From assembly GCA_049282265.1 (NCBI GenBank), contig JBAPTR010000122.1, positions 1-64,000 of the forward strand: a stretch of DNA of 64,000 nt. The letters are read 5' to 3'. The translations under genes were made by a program, and so were the position numbers. Under the pieces are notes generated by a model. It was not told the origin of the DNA, did no database searches, and was given only the letters and a program-made list of their open reading frames with translations. The DNA comes from CAYUCJ01 sp049282265 (lineage in GTDB: Bacteria > Desulfobacterota > DSM-4660 > Desulfatiglandales > Desulfatiglandaceae). Below are positions 26,638 through 35,139 of this stretch, in pieces (positions within the stretch are counted from its first letter, which is position 1; every line of letters starts with the position of its first letter).

Positions 26638-27387
26638 TTACATATACATCCCGCCATTCACATGAACAATCTGGCCTGTAATATAGCCGGCTGCATCCGA
26701 ACAGAGCCAGTAAACCGTTTCCGCCACATCTTCGGGCTTTCCCATCCTGCCCAGTGGTATCTGCTGGATAAAGCTCTCTCTCACTTTCTCCGGGAGCACG
26801 GCAGTCATCTCCGTATCGATGAACCCCGGTGCAACGGCATTGACCGTAATGCCCCTGGGTGCGACCTCACGTGCAACTGTCTTGGTAAAACCCATGATTC
26901 CCGCCTTGGAGGCGGAATAGTTGGCCTGGCCGGCGTTTCCTATCTGCCCCACCACGCTGGCAATGTTGACAATCCGGCCATACCTCTCTTTCATCATCGC
27001 CCGGACAACGGCCTGGGTGCAATTGAATACGCTTTTGAGATTGACCTGGATGACCGTATCCCAGTCCTGCTCACTCATGCGCATCAAGAGTGTGTCTCTT
27101 GTAATGCCTGCATTGTTCACAAGCACATCGACCTTTCCGTAATCGGAAAGGACTTCTTTGAAAAAGGCCAGAACCCCATCCCAGGAAGCCACGTTCAATT
27201 TATAACTGACGGCTTCAAGCCCTTTTTCTTTCAGCAAGGCCAGGGTCTCTTGGGAGGCCTCTTCATCGGGATCATAGTGGACAATGACGATTTTGGGGCC
27301 TTCCTCGGCAAATCTCAGTGCGATAGAGCGTCCAATGCCCATGGAGCCGCCTGTTATTACCACCACTCTTTTGCCCTTATCATCCAT
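26638..27387 (-). CDS. fabG: 3-oxoacyl-ACP reductase
   Basis: NADPH-dependent short-chain dehydrogenase reducing 3-oxoacyl-ACP. ATG 27387 (249 aa) is chosen over TTG 27402 because AAAGGA lies 6 bases before it. The cofactor loop TGGSMGIGRSIALRFA, the NNAGI motif, the active-site Ser in IVNIASVVGQIG and YSASK with catalytic Tyr and Lys are all present. The gene directly follows plsX; fabD and fabH, which often stand between these two, are absent here. Confidence 0.94.
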   Translation of the reverse strand: MDDKGKRVVVITGGSMGIGRSIALRFAEEGPKIVIVHYDPDEEASQETLALLKEKGLEAVSYKLNVASWDGVLAFFKEVLSDYGKVDVLVNNAGITRDTLLMRMSEQDWDTVIQVNLKSVFNCTQAVVRAMMKERYGRIVNIASVVGQIGNAGQANYSASKAGIMGFTKTVAREVAPRGITVNAVAPGFIDTEMTAVLPEKVRESFIQQIPLGRMGKPEDVAETVYWLCSDAAGYITGQIVHVNGGMYM

Positions 27388-27412
27388 TTGTTTTCCTTTC
27401 AAACAAAGAAAA

Positions 27413-28408
27413 CTAGGTGGCCTTTGGATTCTTCAGTAACCTGGCCATCCTGACGGTGGTGTCATTCATGGCGTATCGTGCGGCCAATTTGATGGCATTC
27501 TTGATAGCCTTGGCCGATGAGGCGCCGTGGCAGACAATACCCACGCCATTGATACCCAGAAGCGGCGCCCCCCCATATTCGGCATAGTCCAGTTTTCCGA
27601 TAAAATTCCTCAGTGCCTTGCGCCCCAGAAAAGACGCCATCCTTCCGGAGAAAGACCGCCTCAAATCCCTTTTTACCATAGTGGATACGGTTTCTGTCAG
27701 CCCTTCCGTCAATTTCAGGGCCACATTACCCACAAACCCGTCACAGACAATGATGTCCACATCGCCCGTGAAGATATCTCTCCCCTCTACATTTCCTGAA
27801 AAATTGAGGGGGCTCTTTTCAAAAAGTTCGTGCGTGAGCTTAACCTGCTCGTTTCCCTTGCTCCCTTCCTCCCCGATACTGAGCAAACCGATTTTCGGGT
27901 CCTGAACGCCGAGACAGACGCTTGCAAAGGCATGGGCCATGACGCCGAATTGGAAAAGGTGCTCCGGGCGACAATCCACATTTGCGCCCACATCAATGAG
28001 GATCACCGGGCCTTTTTGACCAGGAAAGATACTCGCAATGGCCGGCCTTTCCGCGCCTTTCATGCGTCCCAGGATCAGCACGCCGGCTGCCATGGTGGCG
28101 CCTGAATTTCCGGCACTCACAACCGCTGCGACCTTGTCTTGCTTGGCCAATTCAAAGGCTACTCGAATAGATGAATCCCTTTTATTTCTTACGGCCTTCA
28201 AGGGAGTTTCATCCATCCCCACCACTTCGTCGCAGTGATAGACGGACAGCTTCTCCGCTTTTGCCCTGGATCCCAGGGACCGTTCAATGGACGCCCGGTT
28301 CCCTACCAGTGTGATCTCGACGCCCAATTCCTCGACGGCATCCAGGGCTCCCTGCACTTCCACGTCAGGGGCACTGTCCCCTCCCATGGCATCCAGGGCT
28401 ATCTTCAT
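27413..28408 (-). CDS. plsX: Phosphate acyltransferase PlsX
   Basis: Makes acyl-phosphate from acyl-ACP for phosphatidic acid synthesis. A 331-aa protein beginning with the diagnostic KIALDAMGGDSAP, with VSAGNSGATMAAG, PVILIDVGANVDCRPEHL and ADYGGAPLLGINGVGIV-like segments. It starts one base after rpmF stops, so coupling is likely. First lipid gene of the yceD-rpmF-plsX-fabG-acpP-fabF run. Confidence 0.97.
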   Translation of the reverse strand: MKIALDAMGGDSAPDVEVQGALDAVEELGVEITLVGNRASIERSLGSRAKAEKLSVYHCDEVVGMDETPLKAVRNKRDSSIRVAFELAKQDKVAAVVSAGNSGATMAAGVLILGRMKGAERPAIASIFPGQKGPVILIDVGANVDCRPEHLFQFGVMAHAFASVCLGVQDPKIGLLSIGEEGSKGNEQVKLTHELFEKSPLNFSGNVEGRDIFTGDVDIIVCDGFVGNVALKLTEGLTETVSTMVKRDLRRSFSGRMASFLGRKALRNFIGKLDYAEYGGAPLLGINGVGIVCHGASSAKAIKNAIKLAARYAMNDTTVRMARLLKNPKAT

Positions 28409-28409
28409 T

Positions 28410-28592
28410 CTATTCCTCTTCCGTTTTCAGGATAGTCTTTGACCGATAGGTCCCACACGCGGGACAGACATGGTGCGGCAATACAGCCTCATGGCACTGG
28501 GGACACTTGGTGACGCCGGTCAAGTTCACATGATCATGCGACCGGCGTGTGTCACGTCTGGCCTTTGATTTTCTTTTTTTGGGTACAGCCAT
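28410..28592 (-). CDS. rpmF: 50S ribosomal protein L32
   Basis: A 60-aa protein starting AVPKKRKSKARRDTRRSH, the family signature, with a zinc ribbon of CPQC and CPACGTYRS. All four cysteines are present, i.e. the zinc-binding C+ form. Located between the DUF177 gene and plsX, the nearly universal bacterial order. Confidence 0.97.
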   Translation of the reverse strand: MAVPKKRKSKARRDTRRSHDHVNLTGVTKCPQCHEAVLPHHVCPACGTYRSKTILKTEEE

Positions 28593-28601
28593 GGTATTTG
28601 T

Positions 28602-29174
28602 CTAAGCTCCTTTTATTTTCAAATGTTTCAATTTAGAAAAACCGGGGTGACCCGTTTTCGCCATACACCGACATGTGCCCCTGTTCAGATTGCTTCCGCA
28701 TAGGCGGCACAGGCCCGCACAATCATCGCGGCATAGGTTTTTCATGGGGAGGGCAAGGAAAACCTGTTCGCGGGCGATTTCATTAAGATCTATAACAAAA
28801 CCGTCAATAAGTTCAACTGCAAGATCTTCCTGAAAGAGCTCAACCTCCACTTGACCGCTCTCCGACTGCCGTACCACGAGGGCCACAAGGAATCCGGTGT
28901 CCAGCTTATATCCGTAATGTTCAAGGCAACGATCGCATCGAACAGTGACCTCTCCGCTGAGATGCCCATCCAGGAAGTACTTGTTTCCTGAATTGGAAAT
29001 GCCCACCCTGACCTTTAATGGTGACGCGAGGCCAATGACTGAGTCATTGAGGCCGTTTTCCCGCCACCAATCCCGGTCCATGAGGAAGTTAAATTCCCTG
29101 GTCCCATGGAGGATACTTCTGAGATCAATCACCATGAGTTTCAGATTTCGTCGAAGGTGAAGCCGGGTACTCAT
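28602..29174 (-). CDS. YceD/DUF177 family protein
   Basis: A 190-aa member of the DUF177 (YceD) family, linked in other bacteria to 23S rRNA accumulation and co-expressed with L32. The middle contains VRCDRCLEHYGYKLD and the C-terminus two further Cys pairs (CRDDC, CRLCGSNLNRGTCRC), as in typical YceD. It is the first gene downstream of the promoter at 29231-29258 and lies 9 bp before rpmF. Confidence 0.88.
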   Translation of the reverse strand: MSTRLHLRRNLKLMVIDLRSILHGTREFNFLMDRDWWRENGLNDSVIGLASPLKVRVGISNSGNKYFLDGHLSGEVTVRCDRCLEHYGYKLDTGFLVALVVRQSESGQVEVELFQEDLAVELIDGFVIDLNEIAREQVFLALPMKNLCRDDCAGLCRLCGSNLNRGTCRCMAKTGHPGFSKLKHLKIKGA

Positions 29175-29230
29175 ATGCTCGTATTCATGAAATCCCAGGT
29201 TCAGTATCGACAGGTAAAACTAAAAGGGTC

Positions 29231-29258
29231 AGTATATAAAACACATTCCCTTTGTCAA
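29231..29258 (-). promoter_or_regulatory. Strong sigma-70 promoter of the yceD-rpmF-plsX-fab operon
   Basis: On the minus strand TTGACA (29258-29253) and TATACT (29236-29231) are separated by 16 bp, giving 11 of 12 consensus matches, about 57 bp before the DUF177 start. It is the best promoter seen in the window and should drive the ribosomal-protein/fatty-acid run. Confidence 0.8.
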
Positions 29259-29264
29259 GGGAAT
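29245..29264. promoter_or_regulatory. Perfect 8-bp palindrome over the -35 box of the fab operon promoter
   Basis: ATTCCCTT (29245-29252), spacer TGTC, AAGGGAAT (29257-29264) is a perfect inverted repeat containing the -35 hexamer. Its position would let a dimeric repressor block the polymerase; a control site for fatty-acid genes is inferred, and no regulator gene is adjacent. Confidence 0.5.
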
Positions 29265-29345
29265 TAATCCTTTGTCGAGTATTCATCATACACCAAAAAA
29301 ATACTTTTTTTCAATAGCGATTTCCTTTGGGTCTAATTATTTTTA

Positions 29346-29374
29346 TTGACACCGCGAAGATTTTCTATTATGTA
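29346..29374 (+). promoter_or_regulatory. Candidate promoter of the 353-aa orphan gene
   Basis: TTGACA at 29346-29351 with TATGTA at 29369-29374 (17-bp spacer); a better-looking TATTAT at 29366-29371 has too short a spacer. The surrounding 29270-29400 is AT-rich. The gene starts 59 bp downstream. Confidence 0.45.
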
Positions 29375-29432
29375 TCTAGTCAATATATCTAACATTTTCT
29401 CGCCTTTTCCAAGGGGGTAATTCTTACCGGCC

Positions 29433-30494
29433 ATGTGGAAGTTCAGAGAGCAACTGCACTACTATGAAAGATTGAGGCGCTCCCTTTACGAAGTCCTCAG
29501 GGACGAACTCGAACGGCGCCTCATGAAGATCTCCCTCATCGATTCCTATTACAATTACGTGAAGAACGGGGTTGAATACACCTTCCTTGAAAAAAGCGAA
29601 CTGAGGCCCAAATCAAAAAAGATGGAAAAGGAGTCGGAACTCTTCAATACCTTTATCGTCATCTTCTATGAAGACATCGTCCGGCCCGAACTGAAAAACT
29701 ACATCCGTTTTTTTCCCGAGAACACTCTGCTCAAGAAAAACATCGAATATCTCGCCAATTTTTCACTTTTCGATCGGTATAACCGCAACTTGCGGTATTT
29801 TGACAATCCAGGTTTTCTCGGCCTGCTGGAAGACCTCCTGAATGTGGACTATGCCCTCCTCATCCAACAGGACCCTAATGTTAAGAAGAGGAATCGCTAT
29901 TGCCTGACCCACTTCCACGTAAAAATTGACTGGCCGATCGCTGATGCGGCCGAAGACCTGGGAAAATGGCTCAAGTACATCCAAAACAATCTCTATGAAA
30001 AGGGTGACAACAAGGCCCGCATACTTCAAAACAAGCTTTTCGAATATTACGGCTGCCACCACAGCGTGGGCGGGAGAAGAACGGCCGGCCTGATCGCGGC
30101 CCAGCTCTTGAAGAAAATGGACTACGTATCAACGGTCTTCGTGTCCAGTTCAGAATCGCGGGCCATGTACAAATACTCGGAAAGAGGGGTATCAAAGTTC
30201 TTCCTGGTTCATCTCAGTGAAAAGGAAATCGAGGCCCTGGCGGAGCGAGAATCCATGACCCCCGAGACCTTTGTGTCCAACTACGTGTATCCCGCTCAGG
30301 ATTACTATGTGGGTATTTCAGAAGTGTGTTACACCTACACGCCCTACTCCAAACCCCCGGAAGACGGCAGGCTGAGGAATCTCTGGCCGGCCTACAACTG
30401 GTTGAAACTCTGGTTTGAATATCTCCACCCCAAAGCCGCTGCCCTGAATGCGAGACCCATCAACTATCAATGGGTCTACAGCACCGAGCTCTAA
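29433..30494 (+). CDS. Conserved-looking orphan protein of unknown function, 353 aa
   Basis: Not recognised. The protein is soluble, without signal peptide or membrane helix, rich in Tyr, Phe and charged residues, and largely helical by composition: an N-terminal helix rich in Arg/Glu (1-40), a middle part with IRFFPENTLLKKNIEYLANF, and a C-terminal part with YYGCHHSVGGRRTAGLIAAQL (about 209-229) and EVCYTYTPYSKPPEDGRL. The Cys-His-His cluster near 212 could bind a metal, but this is speculation. Codon use looks like its neighbours. ATG 29433 has only a distant AAGGGGG, 15 bases upstream. It stands alone, ending just before repeat copy B4, and faces the helicase operon. Confidence 0.7.
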   Translation: MWKFREQLHYYERLRRSLYEVLRDELERRLMKISLIDSYYNYVKNGVEYTFLEKSELRPKSKKMEKESELFNTFIVIFYEDIVRPELKNYIRFFPENTLLKKNIEYLANFSLFDRYNRNLRYFDNPGFLGLLEDLLNVDYALLIQQDPNVKKRNRYCLTHFHVKIDWPIADAAEDLGKWLKYIQNNLYEKGDNKARILQNKLFEYYGCHHSVGGRRTAGLIAAQLLKKMDYVSTVFVSSSESRAMYKYSERGVSKFFLVHLSEKEIEALAERESMTPETFVSNYVYPAQDYYVGISEVCYTYTPYSKPPEDGRLRNLWPAYNWLKLWFEYLHPKAAALNARPINYQWVYSTEL

Positions 30495-30514
30495 CCCATA
30501 CCATCCTTGGACCT

Positions 30515-30748
30515 CTAACGAAGTCGCTTTATCTTATGGGTCTAGGGAAGCGGATCTGAGATTCTTTTTCATGTGCTTTCTCATAGTGCACGTGGCACTC
30601 TACTCCGACATGGACGGTTATTTGGGGTTTACACCTCCTAAACCTATGCGTTTTCTACTGCCTACCGCCAAACCCCAAATCGGCGTCCATTCCCGCCGGA
30701 GTGTTTAGAAAGCATTTGAAAAAGATTGTCAGGTTCGGTTCGGCTATT
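30515..30748 (-). repeat. Family B long-palindrome repeat, copy B4 (subfamily II)
   Basis: Lies in the convergent gap between the orphan gene and the 79-aa gene. Inner arms 30564-30581 and 30707-30724 are identical to those of B2 and carry the same paired changes relative to B1/B5. The outer left arm (GGCAGCCTATGAG and AAAAAGCTGG part) is missing, so the copy is truncated at about 30748. Here, between converging genes, it could act as a transcript end. Confidence 0.82.
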
Positions 30749-30782
30749 TTAGGGACTGGAAATAAATAACCCATCACTTCTT

Positions 30783-31022
30783 TCATATGACAAACCATCG
30801 ATCCGCCTCTCGGTCTCGCTTCAACATGCGGACCTGCCCGTCCTCCGTCTCAACCTTGAAAAAATCGTCATCCGGTTCCCGCCATTGGTCCAGGACCCTT
30901 TTCACGACATGCTTCCGCTCTTCAAGAATAAAGTGGAGAGGCCTCTCATCCGCCTGGTATCCGGCATAGCTCGACACCCTCACTTCCTGCTCCCCACCCC
31001 TTTTGGTTCTGCTAGAGGACAT
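30783..31022 (-). CDS. Small conserved-type cytoplasmic protein, 79 aa
   Basis: Short soluble protein: VRVSSYAGYQADERPLHF, then VKRVLDQWREPDDDFFKVET and a basic-acidic tail ending RWFVI. The layout (a beta strand with SYAGY, the VLDQW element, FFKV) resembles small uncharacterised proteins seen beside other genes in deltaproteobacteria. It overlaps the upstream helicase gene by 11 bp, so it is co-translated with it; a functional link is possible. Confidence 0.6.
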   Translation of the reverse strand: MSSSRTKRGGEQEVRVSSYAGYQADERPLHFILEERKHVVKRVLDQWREPDDDFFKVETEDGQVRMLKRDREADRWFVI

Positions 31023-33087
31023 AGACCGGCTCTCTCAATATGAGGCCGATGGCTTCTTTGGCAATGGTTGCCAGGTCCGGGTGCGTATCCTTCAGGCTGA
31101 ATACCTGGCGCAAATGGTCCGCTGTCCGCATGACCAGGGAGGCCATATCTCCTTCTCCGACAGGCACAATCCGCAGGAGTTCATCCCATGATAGGCCACC
31201 CGCCCACAGGTGGAGGGCTGCCGCCGGCCAAAAAGAGATGGGGGGCGTTGGGAAACCCCACCTGGTCTTGAGTCCCTTAAGGCCATTGATAGAAACAAGT
31301 ATAGCGTCAAAAAAGGACTCCATGTCCGCCAAATCGATCTGCTGATCAACGCGTAGTTCAACCTCCCGCGAGCGGTCCCACACAAAGGGAGCCAATCCGC
31401 CCGCAAGCAGCAACGGTTCAGCCCCCGCCAGACCTTCTTTTCGAATGGCCTCTGCAATGAGCAGAGGCTGGTCCACCCTGAGCTTGCTTGCCCAGTACCC
31501 GTCAGGCGTCAACTTCCCGGTCTTGTCCACAAACCCGGTCTTCTCGAGAAACCGCAAATGGTGTCTGAAGCTGTCCCAGAGGTCTTCGTTTCTGCCTTCA
31601 GGGTATCCAGCAGGATCTCCTCTCTTTTCTTCCTCCTGAAACCGGGCAAATGACCGCTCAAGCAGATCCCTGACCTCCAGAGGGGTGTGTGAGAGGAGCA
31701 GATTCAATGTCATAGAGAAATTGATATGGATCCGGCTGACGATAGGTTCCGGCAATGAATCACTCAGTTCATGGATCAGCTTGGGATCCTGATGAATTCC
31801 GGGAAGGACCACTGCAAAGCCTATATGATCTTTTCCCCGCCTCCCTGCCCGGCCCACCATCTGGTGGAGTTCCGTGGAGGTCAGGTCAACGAAATCATGT
31901 CCGTTGAACCTGTCGCTCTGAACGAGGACCACGGTCCTGGCGGGAAAATTGACGCCCGCCGCAACGGTAGAGGTGGAAAAGATGGCCTCCAGAACCCCAA
32001 ACCCCATCATCCTTTCAATGAGTACTTTCCAGTAGGGCAACTGGCCCCCGTGATGGGAAGCCACCCGGGATTTGAGGAGTCTTCCCAACTGCCGATGCTC
32101 CCTGAGGTGGGGATACTCTTCCAGGAATGATTGCACTCCCTGCCTGAGGCGCATTTTCAGCTTGAGGGGGGTCTCAACCGATGGACAGGTTCGCAGGGCC
32201 TTGTCGCAGTCAGACCTGGATTTGAGAAAGAAAATGGCCGGCAGAAGATCGAACTGTCTCAGTTCCTCGATCACGGCCCCGAATCGTACAACGGACCGTC
32301 CTCTTCGCCCCTTGTGCCCGCTTGCACCCATGAATTTCTTGATCTTGGGTACGAGCCCTCTTTTACCTGACAGGGGGGAAAGCAGCCCGTCCGGGAAAAG
32401 GAAAAGCATGTTCAGCGGTACCGGTCTCTGGTCCGATCGCACCACTCGCATGGGTGTTCCGCGAATCTTGTGCAGCCACCCGCAGATTTCTCTGGCATTG
32501 GATATGGTTGCGGAAAGGAGTAAAAGTCTGACCCTCGAGGGGAGATAAATGAGGACCTCCTCCCACACAACGCCCCTCTCGGGATCGCTCAGGTAATGGG
32601 CCTCATCCAGGATAACAAGGTCGGACCGGAGGGTACCCCCCTGGTGCATCACATCGTAGAGCTGATTTCTCAGGATCTCGGTTGTCCCGACAATGACGGG
32701 AGCCTCAAGGTTCTCTTTTCTGTCGCCCGTCAGGATTCCACAATTCTGCTTTCCGAAATCGCCGCAGAACTCGGCATATATGGAATTGGTGAGAGCCTTG
32801 AGGGGAGAGGCATACCAGACCCTCATGTTTTTCATAAGACAGTTCCGGATGGCCTGAGATGCCACCCAGGTCTTGCCGGAGCCGGTGGGCGCACAAACCA
32901 GGACATCATGATCCCTGACGAGTTCCAGCGCCTCCAACTGAAAAGGATCGGGCTTAAAAGCCCCTTCTTCAGGGACGCCGATTCTGGAGAAAACACGCTT
33001 CAGCCCCTGTTCGATCCTGGGGTGTTCGTATCCACTTCGATCTTTTCCGCCCTCTTTCCTCCGAGACCTGTGTTGCGCCGACCTCAT
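31012..33087 (-). CDS. Ski2-like DEAD/DEAH-box RNA/DNA helicase
   Basis: A superfamily 2 helicase of about 691 aa. Motif I APTGSGKT, motif II DEAH, motif III SAT (LLLSATISN), then the second RecA domain with motif VI QMVGRAGRRGKD as in Ski2/Mtr4/Hel308 proteins. A C-terminal helical part (about 470-690) follows. Bacterial members are little studied; RNA processing or decay is possible. ATG 33087 is used although its ribosome site is poor; the frame opens at TTG 33117. It is followed by the overlapping 79-aa gene and lies 42 bp after the acyl-CoA dehydrogenase gene. Confidence 0.85.
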   Translation of the reverse strand: MRSAQHRSRRKEGGKDRSGYEHPRIEQGLKRVFSRIGVPEEGAFKPDPFQLEALELVRDHDVLVCAPTGSGKTWVASQAIRNCLMKNMRVWYASPLKALTNSIYAEFCGDFGKQNCGILTGDRKENLEAPVIVGTTEILRNQLYDVMHQGGTLRSDLVILDEAHYLSDPERGVVWEEVLIYLPSRVRLLLLSATISNAREICGWLHKIRGTPMRVVRSDQRPVPLNMLFLFPDGLLSPLSGKRGLVPKIKKFMGASGHKGRRGRSVVRFGAVIEELRQFDLLPAIFFLKSRSDCDKALRTCPSVETPLKLKMRLRQGVQSFLEEYPHLREHRQLGRLLKSRVASHHGGQLPYWKVLIERMMGFGVLEAIFSTSTVAAGVNFPARTVVLVQSDRFNGHDFVDLTSTELHQMVGRAGRRGKDHIGFAVVLPGIHQDPKLIHELSDSLPEPIVSRIHINFSMTLNLLLSHTPLEVRDLLERSFARFQEEEKRGDPAGYPEGRNEDLWDSFRHHLRFLEKTGFVDKTGKLTPDGYWASKLRVDQPLLIAEAIRKEGLAGAEPLLLAGGLAPFVWDRSREVELRVDQQIDLADMESFFDAILVSINGLKGLKTRWGFPTPPISFWPAAALHLWAGGLSWDELLRIVPVGEGDMASLVMRTADHLRQVFSLKDTHPDLATIAKEAIGLILREPVYVL

Positions 33088-33129
33088 TCTGTAATGACTT
33101 TTCAAGGGGTATCCCAAACCTCTATTAGC

Positions 33130-34752
33130 TTACGAGACGAGTTCAGCGGAGACCTGGTTCATATCCTTGAGCGCATTCCTCATGGCCTCGCCAAGTTTTA
33201 ACCCTTCGAGCGTCTCCATCATGTCATCAACCGTCTTTTCGCAGCCCTGAAGGATCCTGACGCCGTTCATGTAGGTTTTCTCCAGCGCTTCCCTGGCAAA
33301 AAGCCGCGCACAGGCCTTGATATATTCCGGGGAACGGGAACCGGAGCGACGTTCATAGACCGCGGCCTTCCTGCAAAGCGCATCGGCCACCTCGCACCAG
33401 GTCATGATGTCCGCCAGCAGGAACATCACATACTGGTTCCGGTTCAGTTTGTGTGCCCTCGAGGCGAAGATCACTTCATTCAAGGCCCGAAAGGCCCCGG
33501 CCAGAAGATCGCCGCCGCAGTCCGAGGGCAGGGTTTCGAGCCTCTCGGCCATATTCTGATAAAAGGCCCCTTTGGATCGCACCGTGCTCCTGAGGCGGAA
33601 CATGGATATGATGTTTCTCTGGATTTCGCTCGTGCCTTCATAGATGGTGAGGATCTTCACGTCCCTCTTGATTTTTTCCACCTCGTATTCGCGCATGTAC
33701 CCATACCCGCCGAAGGCCTGGATGGCGTCGTTCGCCGTGGCGTCCCCGGCCTCCGTGGCGAAATATTTGGCAATGGATCCTTCCACCTGGAGGTCTTCTT
33801 CAACGCCGTCGAGCCTGCGGGCTGTTTCTTCTATGTGGGCGCGGGCCGCCTCCAGCTGCACCGCGTGTGGGACGAGGAGCTTGTGGGTGTAGCCCTGTTT
33901 TTCCGCCAGGGTCGTCCCGAACTGGACCCGTTCCTTGGAATACTTAACCGCCCTCTCCAGTGCGGCCATCCCGCCTCCCAGGCCGAAAGTGGCCACCATC
34001 AACCGGGTGTAACCGAAGACCTTGTTGGCCTCTTTCAGGCCCTGCCCCTCGACACCGCCGATCAGATTATCCTTCGGGACGAAGAGGTCTTCCAGGCTGA
34101 GCGGGCAGGTATCGGAGGCCCTGATGCCGTGTTTGTCCTCATGTTTTCCGGGTATGAGTCCCCGGGTCCCGCCTTCCACCACGAAAAATGAAGGCCCTTC
34201 AGGCGTGTCCGCCAGGATCGTGTAGAGGTCAGCCACACCCCCGTTGGTGATGAACTGTTTCTGGCCGTTCAGCTTGTATCCCGTGATGTTCCCTGCTTCG
34301 TCCAGGACACGCTCCGCCTTGGTTTTCAAAGACTGGACATTGGATCCTGCATTGGGCTCGGTAACCCCATAGGCGACAATAAGTCCCTCTTCGGCAATCC
34401 TGCCGATATACTTTTTCTTCTGTTCGTCCGTGGCCCCCACCCGAAGCGGGTCCATCCCCAGGCAAATGGCCAGGAAAGAAGTTGCAATCGCCAGGTCCAT
34501 TTTGGCCATCCGTTCGGAGACCACCGCAACCTCCGTGGCCCCGGCCCCCAGCCCCCCGTAAATCTCGGGGATGAAAATGAGATGCAATGCCATCTCGGGG
34601 CTCAGCATGAACTTGATCAGTTGCATGGGAAATTCGCCCAAGCGGTCCATCTCAAGCTTGGTCTCCAACGGGAGCTTGTCCTTTTCCAGTTTATCGATGG
34701 TATTCAGGACAAGGTTGAACATCTCAGGATCCATCCGGTTCTCTTGTGTCAT
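33130..34752 (-). CDS. Acyl-CoA dehydrogenase
   Basis: FAD enzyme that introduces the alpha-beta double bond in acyl-CoA for beta-oxidation. A 540-aa protein with the N-terminal helical domain, VTEPNAGSNVQS and NGQKQFITNGG in the middle beta domain, and the C-terminal domain with QAFGGYGYMREYEVEKIKRD and the catalytic Glu in IYEGTSEIQRN (about 390). A further 140-aa helical extension makes it resemble the longer very-long-chain or ACAD9-like branch. Downstream of family A copy A2, whose H1 end is 46 bp before the ATG. Confidence 0.92.
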   Translation of the reverse strand: MTQENRMDPEMFNLVLNTIDKLEKDKLPLETKLEMDRLGEFPMQLIKFMLSPEMALHLIFIPEIYGGLGAGATEVAVVSERMAKMDLAIATSFLAICLGMDPLRVGATDEQKKKYIGRIAEEGLIVAYGVTEPNAGSNVQSLKTKAERVLDEAGNITGYKLNGQKQFITNGGVADLYTILADTPEGPSFFVVEGGTRGLIPGKHEDKHGIRASDTCPLSLEDLFVPKDNLIGGVEGQGLKEANKVFGYTRLMVATFGLGGGMAALERAVKYSKERVQFGTTLAEKQGYTHKLLVPHAVQLEAARAHIEETARRLDGVEEDLQVEGSIAKYFATEAGDATANDAIQAFGGYGYMREYEVEKIKRDVKILTIYEGTSEIQRNIISMFRLRSTVRSKGAFYQNMAERLETLPSDCGGDLLAGAFRALNEVIFASRAHKLNRNQYVMFLLADIMTWCEVADALCRKAAVYERRSGSRSPEYIKACARLFAREALEKTYMNGVRILQGCEKTVDDMMETLEGLKLGEAMRNALKDMNQVSAELVS

Positions 34753-34792
34753 ACTCTATCCTCCATATAATTCATATATTTTCCACTCCAAC

Positions 34793-34956
34793 ATTTATGA
34801 TGGAACCGTAAAAAGTCCGTCCATGGACTTTTTACTCACAGAAACCGAAAAGTGTGATTTTCGGTTTCCTTACAAATCAACGGGTTGCGATGCACCCCAT
34901 TGATTTGCGTGCCCGTCCATGGGCACGATGATGACTTTTTACAAAGCCATCATTTA
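34793..34956 (+). repeat. Family A five-hairpin intergenic repeat, complete copy A2
   Basis: Five consecutive hairpins without overlap: H1 34808-34835 (11-bp perfect stem, loop GTCCAT), H2 34841-34868 (11 bp, loop GTGTGA), H3 34874-34906 (AAATCAA / TTGATTT plus GGGT / ACCC), H4 34908-34927 (CGTGCCC / GGGCACG, loop GTCCAT) and H5 34928-34953 (10 of 11 bp, loop TTAC). H1 and H4 share the same loop hexamer. It lies upstream of the acyl-CoA dehydrogenase gene. The remaining gap 34957-35139 shows nothing recognisable. Confidence 0.9.
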
Positions 34957-35139
34957 TGATACCGTCGTAAAAAATCAGGAATCTTTTGATAATGTCATCC
35001 CAGAGAGGGCTGGAATCACGCGATTTCAATAGGTTGTGGATATCGAATCATGTCCGGCATGACGGTTTACAGTTCGTTCTATTTTTATCGTTACAACCCG
35101 CCGTTGTCAACGTCTATACAAAAGCGCCCCTAATCTGCC

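Noticed and set aside
34808..34835. H1 of family A as an intrinsic terminator
   Set aside because: The GC part of the stem is only four pairs, and its T-run lies within the stem; placement just before start codons also argues against it.
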